Shown here one piece after another: positions 6,412 through 12,777 of a stretch of DNA of 12,777 nt; position 1 is the first letter of the stretch, and the number at the start of each line of letters is the position of its first letter. The position numbers and the translations under genes were made by a program. The DNA is from CAYVUM01 sp964454795 (GTDB lineage Bacteria; Pseudomonadota; Alphaproteobacteria; Rhodospirillales; Defluviicoccaceae): assembly GCA_964454795.1 (NCBI GenBank), contig CAYVUM010000095.1, forward strand, positions 1-12,777, given 5' to 3'. The notes beneath the pieces were generated by a model. The model made no database searches, was not told the origin of the DNA, and saw only the letters and a program-made list of their open reading frames with translations.

Positions 6412-7851
6412 ATGTGCGCTTATCCTACCACCGCTGCCGGCGAGCACAACCAGCCGGTCCAAACGGTCAGCGAGCTCTCGCGGGCCCTCAAGCGCCAAGT
6501 GGAGGCGGCATTCGACCGGGTCCGGGTCCGCGGTGAGGTCAGCGGCCTGCGCCGGGCCGGCTCGGGCCACCTCTACCTCACCCTCAAGGACGCCGACTCG
6601 GTGCTCAAGGTAGTGATCTGGCGCTCGGCAGCCAGCCGCTTGCCAGTGGAGCCCGAGGACGGCCTCGAAGTGATCGCCGCCGGCCGGCTCACCACCTATC
6701 CGGGCCGCTCCGAGTATCAGCTGGTCGCCGAATCCGTGGAGCTTGCCGGCGAAGGCGCCCTGCTCAGGCTGCTCGAGGAGCGCCGCCGCCGGCTCGCTGC
6801 GGAAGGCCTGTTCACCGAGGACCGCAAGCGGCCGTTGCCGTTCCTGCCCATGGTGATCGGCGTGGTGACCTCACCGACCGGTGCGGTGCTTCGCGATATT
6901 CTCCACCGCCTGAACGACCGGTTCCCCCGCCGGGTCGTCGTCTGGCCGGTGCTGGTCCAGGGGGAGGGATCGGCGGAGCAGGTGGCCACAGCGATCCGCG
7001 GCTTCGATGCCCTGCCCGGCGGCGGCGGCGTTCCCCGCCCGGATGTCCTGATCGTCGCCCGCGGCGGCGGCAGCCTCGAAGACCTCTGGGCCTTCAATGA
7101 AGAAATCGTAGTGCGGGCGGCGGCCGATTGCTCCATTCCGTTGATCGCCGCCGTCGGCCACGAGACCGATACCACGCTGATCGACTTTGCCGCCGACCGG
7201 CGCGCCCCGACCCCGACAGCAGCGGCGGAAATCGCGGTACCGGTGCGCCTCGACCTGCTGCTCGCCGTTACCGAGGACGGCCAGCGGCTCACCGCGTCGA
7301 TGCGGAGACTGATCGACCATGCCCGCACCCGCCTGGCCGGCCTCGCGCGCGGCCTGCCCCGACCGCAGCAATTGGTCGAGGAAGCCCGCCAGCGCCTCGA
7401 TGACCGTGCCGAGCGCCTCGCCAACAGCCTGCAGGTCGGCCTCCAGAGCAGGCGCGACCGCCTTGGCCGGGTCGCCGCCGGACTGGTCAGCCCCCAGGCG
7501 GCCATCGATCAGGCGGCCGCCCGCCTGGCCGCCGAGACCCGGGCCCTGGACCGCGCGGCCGGCGCGTTGCTGCGCGACCGCATTGCCAGACTCGAGCGGG
7601 CCGGCGCGCTGCTCGAAAGCTACTCCTATCAGCGGGTGCTCGAGCGGGGGTTCGTCCTGGTCACCGACGCCGACGGCCACGCCCGGACCTCGGCCAAAGG
7701 TCTCACCCGTGGCACCAACCTGGACCTCCGCTTCCACGATGGCCAGACGCCGGTGGTAGTGGCTGGCGGTGTCAGGGCCGCAGCGCCGACAGGCCGGCAC
7801 CCGGCGCAAAGACGCCGGACCGATAAGAACGGTCAGGGGAGTCTGTGGTAG
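6412..7851 (+). CDS. xseA: Exodeoxyribonuclease VII large subunit
   Basis: XseA is the catalytic large subunit of exonuclease VII, which degrades single-stranded DNA from both ends together with several small XseB subunits. The protein has 479 residues. An N-terminal OB-fold DNA-binding domain (about 16-112) begins TVSELSRALKRQVE and contains VRGEVSG (39-45). The catalytic domain (about 130-300) shows VVTSPTGAVLRDILHRL (151-167), RGGGSLEDLWAFN (217-229), GHETDTTLIDFAADRRAPTP (249-268) and TAAAE (269-273). An Arg/Ala/Leu-rich coiled-coil region (about 285-415) follows, then a C-terminal segment with YSYQRVLERGFVLV. No good Shine-Dalgarno is seen before ATG 6412, and the start was chosen from the family N-terminus. 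The GTG at 6391 would add seven residues. The same frame stays open to 5020 through antisense purD, but that part is not coding. xseB is not in the window. Confidence 0.95.
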   Translation: MCAYPTTAAGEHNQPVQTVSELSRALKRQVEAAFDRVRVRGEVSGLRRAGSGHLYLTLKDADSVLKVVIWRSAASRLPVEPEDGLEVIAAGRLTTYPGRSEYQLVAESVELAGEGALLRLLEERRRRLAAEGLFTEDRKRPLPFLPMVIGVVTSPTGAVLRDILHRLNDRFPRRVVVWPVLVQGEGSAEQVATAIRGFDALPGGGGVPRPDVLIVARGGGSLEDLWAFNEEIVVRAAADCSIPLIAAVGHETDTTLIDFAADRRAPTPTAAAEIAVPVRLDLLLAVTEDGQRLTASMRRLIDHARTRLAGLARGLPRPQQLVEEARQRLDDRAERLANSLQVGLQSRRDRLGRVAAGLVSPQAAIDQAAARLAAETRALDRAAGALLRDRIARLERAGALLESYSYQRVLERGFVLVTDADGHARTSAKGLTRGTNLDLRFHDGQTPVVVAGGVRAAAPTGRHPAQRRRTDKNGQGSLW

Positions 7852-7853
7852 AG

Positions 7854-7868
7854 CGGGTCCCGGACCCG
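7854..7868. terminator. Short hairpin between convergent xseA and lpxL genes
   Basis: CGGGTCC-C-GGACCCG is a perfect inverted repeat (practically 6 base pairs with a 3-base loop) in the 23 bases between the convergent stops at 7851 and 7875. It could help end transcription from both sides, but there is no T-run, so intrinsic termination is not convincing. Confidence 0.3.
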
Positions 7869-7874
7869 GCGCCG

Positions 7875-8789
7875 TCATCTTTCCGGGGTCGACGGCTGCC
7901 TGGGCCAGCGACGGTGCAGCCAGAACCACTGCTCGGGCCGCTCACGGATCCAGCCCTCGAGAATTGCGGTGATCCGGGTCATTGCCTCCAGGACATCGGC
8001 GGCCGTATCGCCGGTCCGCTCGAAGGTCAGTGGCGGTAGAACGGTAATCTGGAAGCGGATTCCCTCGATCCGCTCGATCCGGGCAATCACCAAAGGCACA
8101 TCGAAGCGGAACGCGAACCGGGCAGGGGCGGCGGCGGTCATCGCCTCCCGGCCGAAGAACGGCACCGGGATCCCGTCGTTCATCTTCTGGTCGACCAGGA
8201 AACCGACGTGGCGGTGGTTCCGGAGCACTGCCATCACCCGCTTCGCGCCGGCAGCGCCCTTCGGGATCGACTCGGCAACGCCGATCCGCCTCTGGTCGTA
8301 AAACCAAGCCACCCGGGGATTGTTGGGCGCCCGGTAGACAAGATTGAGCGGCAGCCCGACCATCGCTGATGTCGGGCCCAACAGTTCCCAGTTGGCCAGG
8401 TGGCCCGAGACCAGGATGCCGCCGCGGCCGTCGTCGCGCAGCGCCTCGATGTGCTCGCGGCCGCGAAGCACCACGTTGGCATCCTCCGCCAGAAAGGTGA
8501 AATGGTCGAGATGGGCGAACTCGAAGATTGTCCGCCCCAGGTTGTCCCACATCCCCCGCGCGATCGCACGGATCTCGCCCGGGGATTTCTCCGGAAACGC
8601 CGCGGCGAGGTTGGCGCGGGCGACCCCGGTGACCGGCAGCCAGGGACCGATCCAGCGGCCGAGCCGGCCGCCGATCGCCGAGGCCCGCGCCAGAGGCCAC
8701 AAACGGACCAGGGCGACCAGAGCGTGCAGCAGCAGCGATTCCGCGCGCTGTTTCAGATCAATGAGAAGCTCCCGGAGCTCTTCAGCCAT
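7875..8789 (-). CDS. lpxL: LpxL/HtrB-family lipid A acyltransferase
   Basis: The 304-residue membrane-associated acyltransferase belongs to the LpxL/LpxM (HtrB/MsbB) family, which adds a secondary acyl chain to Kdo-lipid A precursors from acyl-ACP at the inner membrane. The catalytic HxxxxE-type motif is GHLANWELLG (129-138, His130 and Glu135). Also visible are VYRAPNNP (151-158), GFLVDQKMNDG (196-206) with PFFG (210-213), and a C-terminal WFWLHRRWPR block, the ending typical of the family. A hydrophobic segment near 18-33 probably anchors the protein. The ATG at 8789 overlaps the lpxK stop by 8 bases (ATGGCTGA), which implies translational coupling. A GAGG lies about 9 bases upstream. Chain-length specificity (lauroyl or other) cannot be read from sequence. 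Confidence 0.92.
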   Translation of the reverse strand: MAEELRELLIDLKQRAESLLLHALVALVRLWPLARASAIGGRLGRWIGPWLPVTGVARANLAAAFPEKSPGEIRAIARGMWDNLGRTIFEFAHLDHFTFLAEDANVVLRGREHIEALRDDGRGGILVSGHLANWELLGPTSAMVGLPLNLVYRAPNNPRVAWFYDQRRIGVAESIPKGAAGAKRVMAVLRNHRHVGFLVDQKMNDGIPVPFFGREAMTAAAPARFAFRFDVPLVIARIERIEGIRFQITVLPPLTFERTGDTAADVLEAMTRITAILEGWIRERPEQWFWLHRRWPRQPSTPER

Positions 8790-9762
8790 CTGCGGCGGCC
8801 TCGCTGAGGAGGGCGTCGAGCGTGGCCGGATCGTCCCAGGCGACCCGCACCTGCACGACGGTGACGCCCGCAGCCAGATCGGCCGGCAGCCGCACCGCAT
8901 CCTTGGCGGTGGTCACCAGGGCATCGACGCCGGCCGCTTCGGCCTCGGCGAGATGGCGACGGATTGTCTCCGCCCGGTACGGCGCATGGTCGGGATACGC
9001 CGTCGCGGCGATCACCTGGCAGCCGATCGCCGCCAGCAGCCGGAAAAACTTCGCCGGATCGCCGATGCCGGCAAACGCCATGACCCGCCGACCGGCCAGC
9101 GCCCGGGCCGCAGCGTCCGGCTCGAGTTTGGCCCTCAACACGGGCAGGCTGCCGAAGCCCCCCCTGAAATCAGCGGTGACCTCGCCCATCAGGACGATCG
9201 CATCGGCGCGCGCCAGCCCCGAGGCCACCGGCTCCCGCAGGGGCCCGGCGGGAAGAACCCGGCCATTGCCGAAGCCGCGCCGGCCGTCCACCACCACCAG
9301 CGAGAGATCTTTGGCGAACAGGGGATTCTGGAAGCCGTCATCGAGAACCACGGCGGCGGCGCCGGCGGCCTCGGCGGCAGCAATGCCGGCAGGACGATGG
9401 CGGGACACCCAGGTGGGCGCGACGGCGGCCAGCAACAGCGGCTCGTCACCGACCTCGGCGGCGGTCTGGCGGGCGGGGTCCACCTGCACCGGCCCGGCCA
9501 GGGATCCGCCGTAGCCGCGAGTGACGAACGCCACCCGGCACCCGGTGCGGTGGAGCCGCTCACCGAGGTCGAGGGCCACCGGGGTCTTGCCGGCCCCGCC
9601 CGCGGTCAGGTTGCCGACGCAAATCACCGGGATGCCGGCCCGGTACGGTCGGGCCAGAGCCCGCCGCAGGCGACCCCCAGCCGCGAATATCGTGCCCACT
9701 GGCGACAACACCGCGGCCCGCCAGTCGCCCGGGCCGGCGAACCAGAACTCAGGCGCGTACAC
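8782..9762 (-). CDS. lpxK: Tetraacyldisaccharide 4'-kinase
   Basis: LpxK phosphorylates the 4' position of the lipid A disaccharide with ATP on the cytosolic face of the inner membrane. The protein has 326 residues with this start, a usual length. It opens with YAPEFWF, close to the standard family N-terminus. The P-loop GNLTAGGAGKTP lies at 50-61, TRGYGG at 81-86, VLDDGFQN at 139-146 with the Walker-B-like Asp pair, and VLPAGPLREP at 169-178. No ATG fits well. GTG at 9762 is chosen because it sits right before the conserved start and about 7 bases after a weak GGGAAAG, and in-frame GTGs at 9765 and 9777 are alternatives. An ATG at 9834 would add a Pro/Ser-rich tail inside waaA. The gene overlaps the 3' end of waaA by about 14 bases and the lpxL start by 8. 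Confidence 0.93.
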   Translation of the reverse strand: MYAPEFWFAGPGDWRAAVLSPVGTIFAAGGRLRRALARPYRAGIPVICVGNLTAGGAGKTPVALDLGERLHRTGCRVAFVTRGYGGSLAGPVQVDPARQTAAEVGDEPLLLAAVAPTWVSRHRPAGIAAAEAAGAAAVVLDDGFQNPLFAKDLSLVVVDGRRGFGNGRVLPAGPLREPVASGLARADAIVLMGEVTADFRGGFGSLPVLRAKLEPDAAARALAGRRVMAFAGIGDPAKFFRLLAAIGCQVIAATAYPDHAPYRAETIRRHLAEAEAAGVDALVTTAKDAVRLPADLAAGVTVVQVRVAWDDPATLDALLSEAAADG

Positions 9763-11059
9763 CACCGGCTTTCCCACATGCGCCGGTTTCTGCCACCGGC
9801 GGCAGGTGGTCGAGGATGGCGGCGACAACGGCATCGAGAGCACCGGATTGTTCCCGGGCGAGCGCCGCTGCGGCGGCGGCTTCGCGGGCGCGCCGGGTGT
9901 CATCGCTGAGCCGGCGGGCGACGGCCTCGGCGAGCGCCTCTGGGTCGGGAACAACCGTAGCCGCGCCGGCCGCGGCCATCCGGGTCGCGATCTCGGAGAA
10001 ATTACTCATCCCGGGACCGAACAGGATCGAGCAGTCGAGATGGGCCGGCTCGACCGGGTTCTGGCCGCCATCGCCGGCCAGCGACTTGCCGATAAAGACG
10101 ACCGGCGCGAGCCGGTAGAACACCCCGAGTTCGCCGATGGTATCGGCCAGATAAACATCGGTCAAATCGGTGATCGCCTCCCCGGCACTGCGCCGGGCGA
10201 CGCTCAGGCCGAGGGCCTCGAGGTCCTGCGCTACTGCCTCGCCCCGCTCGGGATGGCGGGGGACGATCAGGGTCAGCAGGCCGCCGGCGGTCCGGCTGAC
10301 CAGACCGTGGACACGGCCGGCGATCACCTCCTCACCGGGATGGGTGCTCGCCGCCAGCCACACCGGCCGGCTGCCGATCGCGGCACGGAGGGTCTCAAGG
10401 GTTTGCGGGTCGGATGGCAGAGGCGGCGCCGCCAGCTTCAGGTTGCCGTGGCAGGCCACCCGCCGCGCGCCCAGCCGGCGCAGCCGCTCGGCGTCCGCTT
10501 CCGTCTGCCCGAGGCAGAGGGCGAAACCGGCGAGCAGGTGCCGGATCGCTTTCGGGAAGCGCCCCCAGCCGCGGGCGGATCGCTCCGAGATCCGCCCCTG
10601 GATCAGCAGCATCGGGATGCTGCGCGCCGCGGTCGTGAGGACCAGGTTCGGCCAGAATTCCGATTCGCACCACACCGCCAGGGCGGGCTGCCAGTGGTCG
10701 AGAAAACGCCCGACCCAAGCCGGGCGATCGACGGGCACGAACTGATGAAACGCACCGTCGGGCAGGCGCTCAGCGAGCAGCCGCGCCGAGGTCACGGTCC
10801 CCGTTGTCACCAGCACGCAATGCCCGGGCCGCAGCGCGCGCAGGCGGCCGATGACCGGCAACAGCGACACCGCTTCGCCGATGCTGGCGGCGTGGAACCA
10901 GATCAGCGGTCCCGGCGGGCGCTGCCGCCCGGGGATCCCGCGGCGTTCAGCGTGGCGCTCGGGATGTTCCTTGCCGCGGGCGAGCCGCTGGGCGAGGATC
11001 AGGCGCGCGGCCGGTTCACCCAGGTTCATGGCGAGCCGGTAGACGCCGAGGACGCTCAC
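9749..11059 (-). CDS. waaA: 3-deoxy-D-manno-octulosonic acid (Kdo) transferase
   Basis: WaaA (KdtA) transfers Kdo from CMP-Kdo to lipid IVA at the inner membrane. The protein has 436 residues, typical for the family. A short N-terminal hydrophobic segment is followed by LARGKEHPERHAERRG (26-41), the conserved FHAASIGE (55-62) ending in the catalytic-base Glu of the family, CESEFWPN (131-138), QGRISERSARG (154-164) and HGNLK (204-208). The C-terminal sugar-nucleotide domain has ASTHPGEE and GGQNPVEPAH. The start is the GTG at 11059, four bases after the upstream stop, with GGGGGA about nine bases before it. An in-frame ATG at 11107 would lie inside the upstream gene and lacks family similarity. 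Whether it adds one or two Kdo units cannot be told. Confidence 0.94.
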   Translation of the reverse strand: MSVLGVYRLAMNLGEPAARLILAQRLARGKEHPERHAERRGIPGRQRPPGPLIWFHAASIGEAVSLLPVIGRLRALRPGHCVLVTTGTVTSARLLAERLPDGAFHQFVPVDRPAWVGRFLDHWQPALAVWCESEFWPNLVLTTAARSIPMLLIQGRISERSARGWGRFPKAIRHLLAGFALCLGQTEADAERLRRLGARRVACHGNLKLAAPPLPSDPQTLETLRAAIGSRPVWLAASTHPGEEVIAGRVHGLVSRTAGGLLTLIVPRHPERGEAVAQDLEALGLSVARRSAGEAITDLTDVYLADTIGELGVFYRLAPVVFIGKSLAGDGGQNPVEPAHLDCSILFGPGMSNFSEIATRMAAAGAATVVPDPEALAEAVARRLSDDTRRAREAAAAAALAREQSGALDAVVAAILDHLPPVAETGACGKAGGVRA

Positions 11060-11063
11060 CCCG

Positions 11064-11819
11064 TCAGTTCCCCCGACCGGCAACCGGGTGCGGTACAGCC
11101 GCGCCATCCGCGGGAGACAGCTCAGCCGGCGCAACGGGGAGGTGGCCACAGTGCCGGTCGGCCTCGGCGGTGAGCGTGTTGAGGGCGTCCTCCACCTCGC
11201 GGCGCTTGGCCTCCAGCATCGCCGCATCGGCGTCGCGGGGCACGACGATCGGTTCCCCGAACATCACCACTCCGGCGTTGAACGGCCCGACAATCATGAA
11301 CCGGTCCCAGGACTTGAGCAAGCGCCGACGCCGGGCGCTGCCGGCCATGGGAATGATCGGCGCACCCGACAACTGTGCGAGTTTAACCGCGCCCGGCTGA
11401 GCCCGCATGCGCGGGCCACGGGGACCGTCCGGGGTGATCGCCACATTCGTCCCACGGTTGAGGACGGCGATCAGGTCGCGGAGCGCCGCCGACGCCCGGC
11501 GGTTCGACGAGCCGGCAACGGTCTCGATCCCCAGGAACCGGATGATCTTTGCGATCAGCAATCCGTCGCGATGGGAGGAGATCAACATCGAGGCCGGCAG
11601 ATAGGCGCGGCGCGGGTAGGGCATCAACAGCATTCGGGCATGCCAGAAGCAGCCGATCACCGGACGGCCCCGGCTCCACCAGACTTGCGGATGCTCAAGA
11701 CCGCTCACCCGCCACCGGCTCGTCGCGTAGATGAGACGGATGAGGGCGGCGACCACAACCGCGACGACCCAGCGGAAGCCGGCGCTGCGGGTCAGGCGAC
11801 GCAGCGGCCTCTTCAGCAC
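11064..11819 (-). CDS. DUF374 lysophospholipid acyltransferase-like protein
   Basis: The 251-residue protein belongs to the DUF374 branch of the LPLAT superfamily, commonly found next to waaA in Alphaproteobacteria. Its substrate is not established, and a lipid A or phospholipid acyl transfer is the reasonable guess. A transmembrane segment is at about 17-34. WHARMLLM (59-66), SSHRDGLLIAKI (81-92, with the active-site-type His83) and the family hallmark TPDGPRGP (129-136) are visible, then GAVKLAQLSGAPIIP. The C-terminal 30 residues are Ala/Pro-rich and probably not structured. GTG at 11819 is preferred because GGA lies six bases upstream and it falls just before the conserved part. TTG at 11825 is possible. 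A longer ATG start (11891) would overlap the kinase gene. It follows the kinase gene by 28 bases. Confidence 0.88.
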   Translation of the reverse strand: MLKRPLRRLTRSAGFRWVVAVVVAALIRLIYATSRWRVSGLEHPQVWWSRGRPVIGCFWHARMLLMPYPRRAYLPASMLISSHRDGLLIAKIIRFLGIETVAGSSNRRASAALRDLIAVLNRGTNVAITPDGPRGPRMRAQPGAVKLAQLSGAPIIPMAGSARRRRLLKSWDRFMIVGPFNAGVVMFGEPIVVPRDADAAMLEAKRREVEDALNTLTAEADRHCGHLPVAPAELSPADGAAVPHPVAGRGN

Positions 11820-11847
11820 GCTCAATCCGCGGCGGTCCGATCGCCGC

Positions 11848-12774
11848 TCACGCGGCCTGCATGCCCATGTACAGGCGCTCCACGTCCTCACGATGGCAGA
11901 GCTCAGTGCCGGCGGTCATGACCGATGCGGCGCCGGCGGCGACCGCGAAGGCGAAGGCATCCTCCGGGCGGCGGTTCTGGGCCAGCCCCAGGGTCAGGGC
12001 GCCGACGAACGTATCCCCGGCCCCCGACGCGCTTTTCACCTCGACCTTCGGGCTCGGCAGGCGGATGCTGCCGTCCTTCCAGACGAGCAGCGCCCCGTCC
12101 TCGCCGAGGGTCAGCGCGACCATCTGGCATTTGCCTTCATCGACAAGGCGCCTGCAGAGGGTTTCCTGCTGTTCGTGGGTGAACGCCCGCTGGCCGAGGA
12201 GGTTTTCCAGCTCCCGCTGGCTCGGTTTCATCAGGAACGCACCTTCTTTAAGGGCTTCGGCAAGCGCCCGCCCGGAGGTATCGAGGATCAGCCTGGAGCC
12301 CCGCTCGCGGGCGATCGCGGCGACCCGCGCGTAGAAGTCATTGGGCACGCCACGTGGCAGACTGCCGGTGGCGACGACGTATTCCGTCTGCATCTGAGCG
12401 ACCAGGTCGAGGCAGGCCTGCCATTCCTGGTCCTGCAGTTCCGGCCCGGGCGGGACCACCCGGAATTCCTGGCCGGTCGAGCGTTCGTAAATGATCGCGC
12501 TCAACCGGGTATGACCAGCAATCTTGATGACCCGCCGGCTCAGGCCCTGCTCATCCAGCAGCTCGGTCAGCAGGGTTCCGGTCAGGCCGCCGCGGGTGAT
12601 CAGCGCCCAGCTTTCGCCCCCCAGCTCGGAGATCACCCGCGAGACGTTGATGCCGCCACCGCCGGGATACACCTTGCCGCGGCTCGAGCGCAGCTTGCGG
12701 TGGGCGACCATTTCCTCCACCTCCCAGACGATGTCGACGGAGGGGTTCATGGTAATCGTCATGATCTGCCGCAT
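11848..12774 (-). CDS. pfkB: PfkB-type hexose-phosphate kinase (6-phosphofructokinase II-like)
   Basis: This ribokinase/PfkB-family sugar kinase has 308 residues, the usual length. It resembles E. coli Pfk-2 in its opening (MTITMNPSVD), the sugar-binding GGGGINVSRVI motif (38-48), the GSLPRGV segment (137-143), KPSQRELENLLG (183-194) and the ATP/catalytic signature SASGAGDTFVGA (248-259) with catalytic Asp254. The Pfk-2-like ending GTELCHREDVERLY (289-302) favours fructose-6-phosphate over fructose-1-phosphate or tagatose-6-phosphate, but those remain possible. The start ATG at 12774 is only three bases from the window edge, so an upstream start and the ribosome binding site cannot be checked, and an in-frame ATG at 12762 also exists. 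It is the first visible gene of the lipid A cluster. This is not the usual neighbour of DUF374-waaA-lpxK, and its relation to the pathway is unknown. Confidence 0.9.
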   Translation of the reverse strand: MRQIMTITMNPSVDIVWEVEEMVAHRKLRSSRGKVYPGGGGINVSRVISELGGESWALITRGGLTGTLLTELLDEQGLSRRVIKIAGHTRLSAIIYERSTGQEFRVVPPGPELQDQEWQACLDLVAQMQTEYVVATGSLPRGVPNDFYARVAAIARERGSRLILDTSGRALAEALKEGAFLMKPSQRELENLLGQRAFTHEQQETLCRRLVDEGKCQMVALTLGEDGALLVWKDGSIRLPSPKVEVKSASGAGDTFVGALTLGLAQNRRPEDAFAFAVAAGAASVMTAGTELCHREDVERLYMGMQAA

Positions 12775-12777
12775 GGC

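Noticed and set aside
6871..7929. 352-codon minus-strand frame over xseA
   Set aside because: It is antisense to the XseA catalytic and coiled-coil regions, where the + strand motifs are unmistakable.
8344..9909. 521-codon + strand frame over lpxL/lpxK
   Set aside because: It is the shadow of two well-supported minus-strand genes and has low-complexity Arg/Ala/Gly composition.
9521..11173. 550-codon + strand frame over waaA
   Set aside because: It is antisense to waaA and lpxK and shows no recognisable motif.

Overview
The window is GC-rich DNA from a proteobacterium, most likely an alphaproteobacterium of Rhodospirillales type. The basis is gene order and family content: a DUF374 acyltransferase-waaA-lpxK-lpxL lipid A/Kdo cluster, divergent purD/xseA, and a DUF1244 protein. 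These combinations are familiar from Alphaproteobacteria. The genus cannot be named from the sequence alone.

Left end (1-2395, minus strand). A cobalamin-binding-type radical SAM enzyme (2212-299) is followed 43 bases later by a small ORF that runs off the window edge (255-<1). The small protein has a 55-residue N-terminal part and then at least 15 uninterrupted Gly-Val dipeptides. All nucleotide variation in the repeat falls in third codon positions of this frame, which argues that the Gly-Val polymer is really translated and maintained. A radical SAM enzyme beside a short leader-plus-repeat protein looks like a peptide-modifying (RiPP-like) system, and this is the most interesting part of the window. 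A possible sigma70-like promoter lies at 2366-2395. The flanking non-coding stretch is strikingly AT-rich compared with the rest of the window.

Middle (2852-7851). A plus-strand SLC13/DASS-type permease with two internal RCK_C (TrkA-C) domains (2852-4657) converges on a minus-strand pair, purD followed by a small DUF1244 protein. purD diverges from xseA (6412-7851) across 78 bases.

Right part (7875-12774, minus strand). Five tightly packed genes are read in the order PfkB-type sugar kinase, DUF374 lysophospholipid acyltransferase-like protein, waaA, lpxK, lpxL-family acyltransferase. Their junctions are a 28-base gap, a 4-base gap, an overlap of about 14 bases and an 8-base overlap. waaA, lpxK and lpxL act in one pathway: LpxK phosphorylates the lipid A disaccharide, WaaA adds Kdo, and the LpxL-type enzyme adds secondary acyl chains. 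The role of the kinase in this operon is unknown. The operon promoter is outside the window.

The ordinary genes account for almost all of the window to the right of 2852. No rRNA, tRNA, CRISPR array, transposase or att site was seen.
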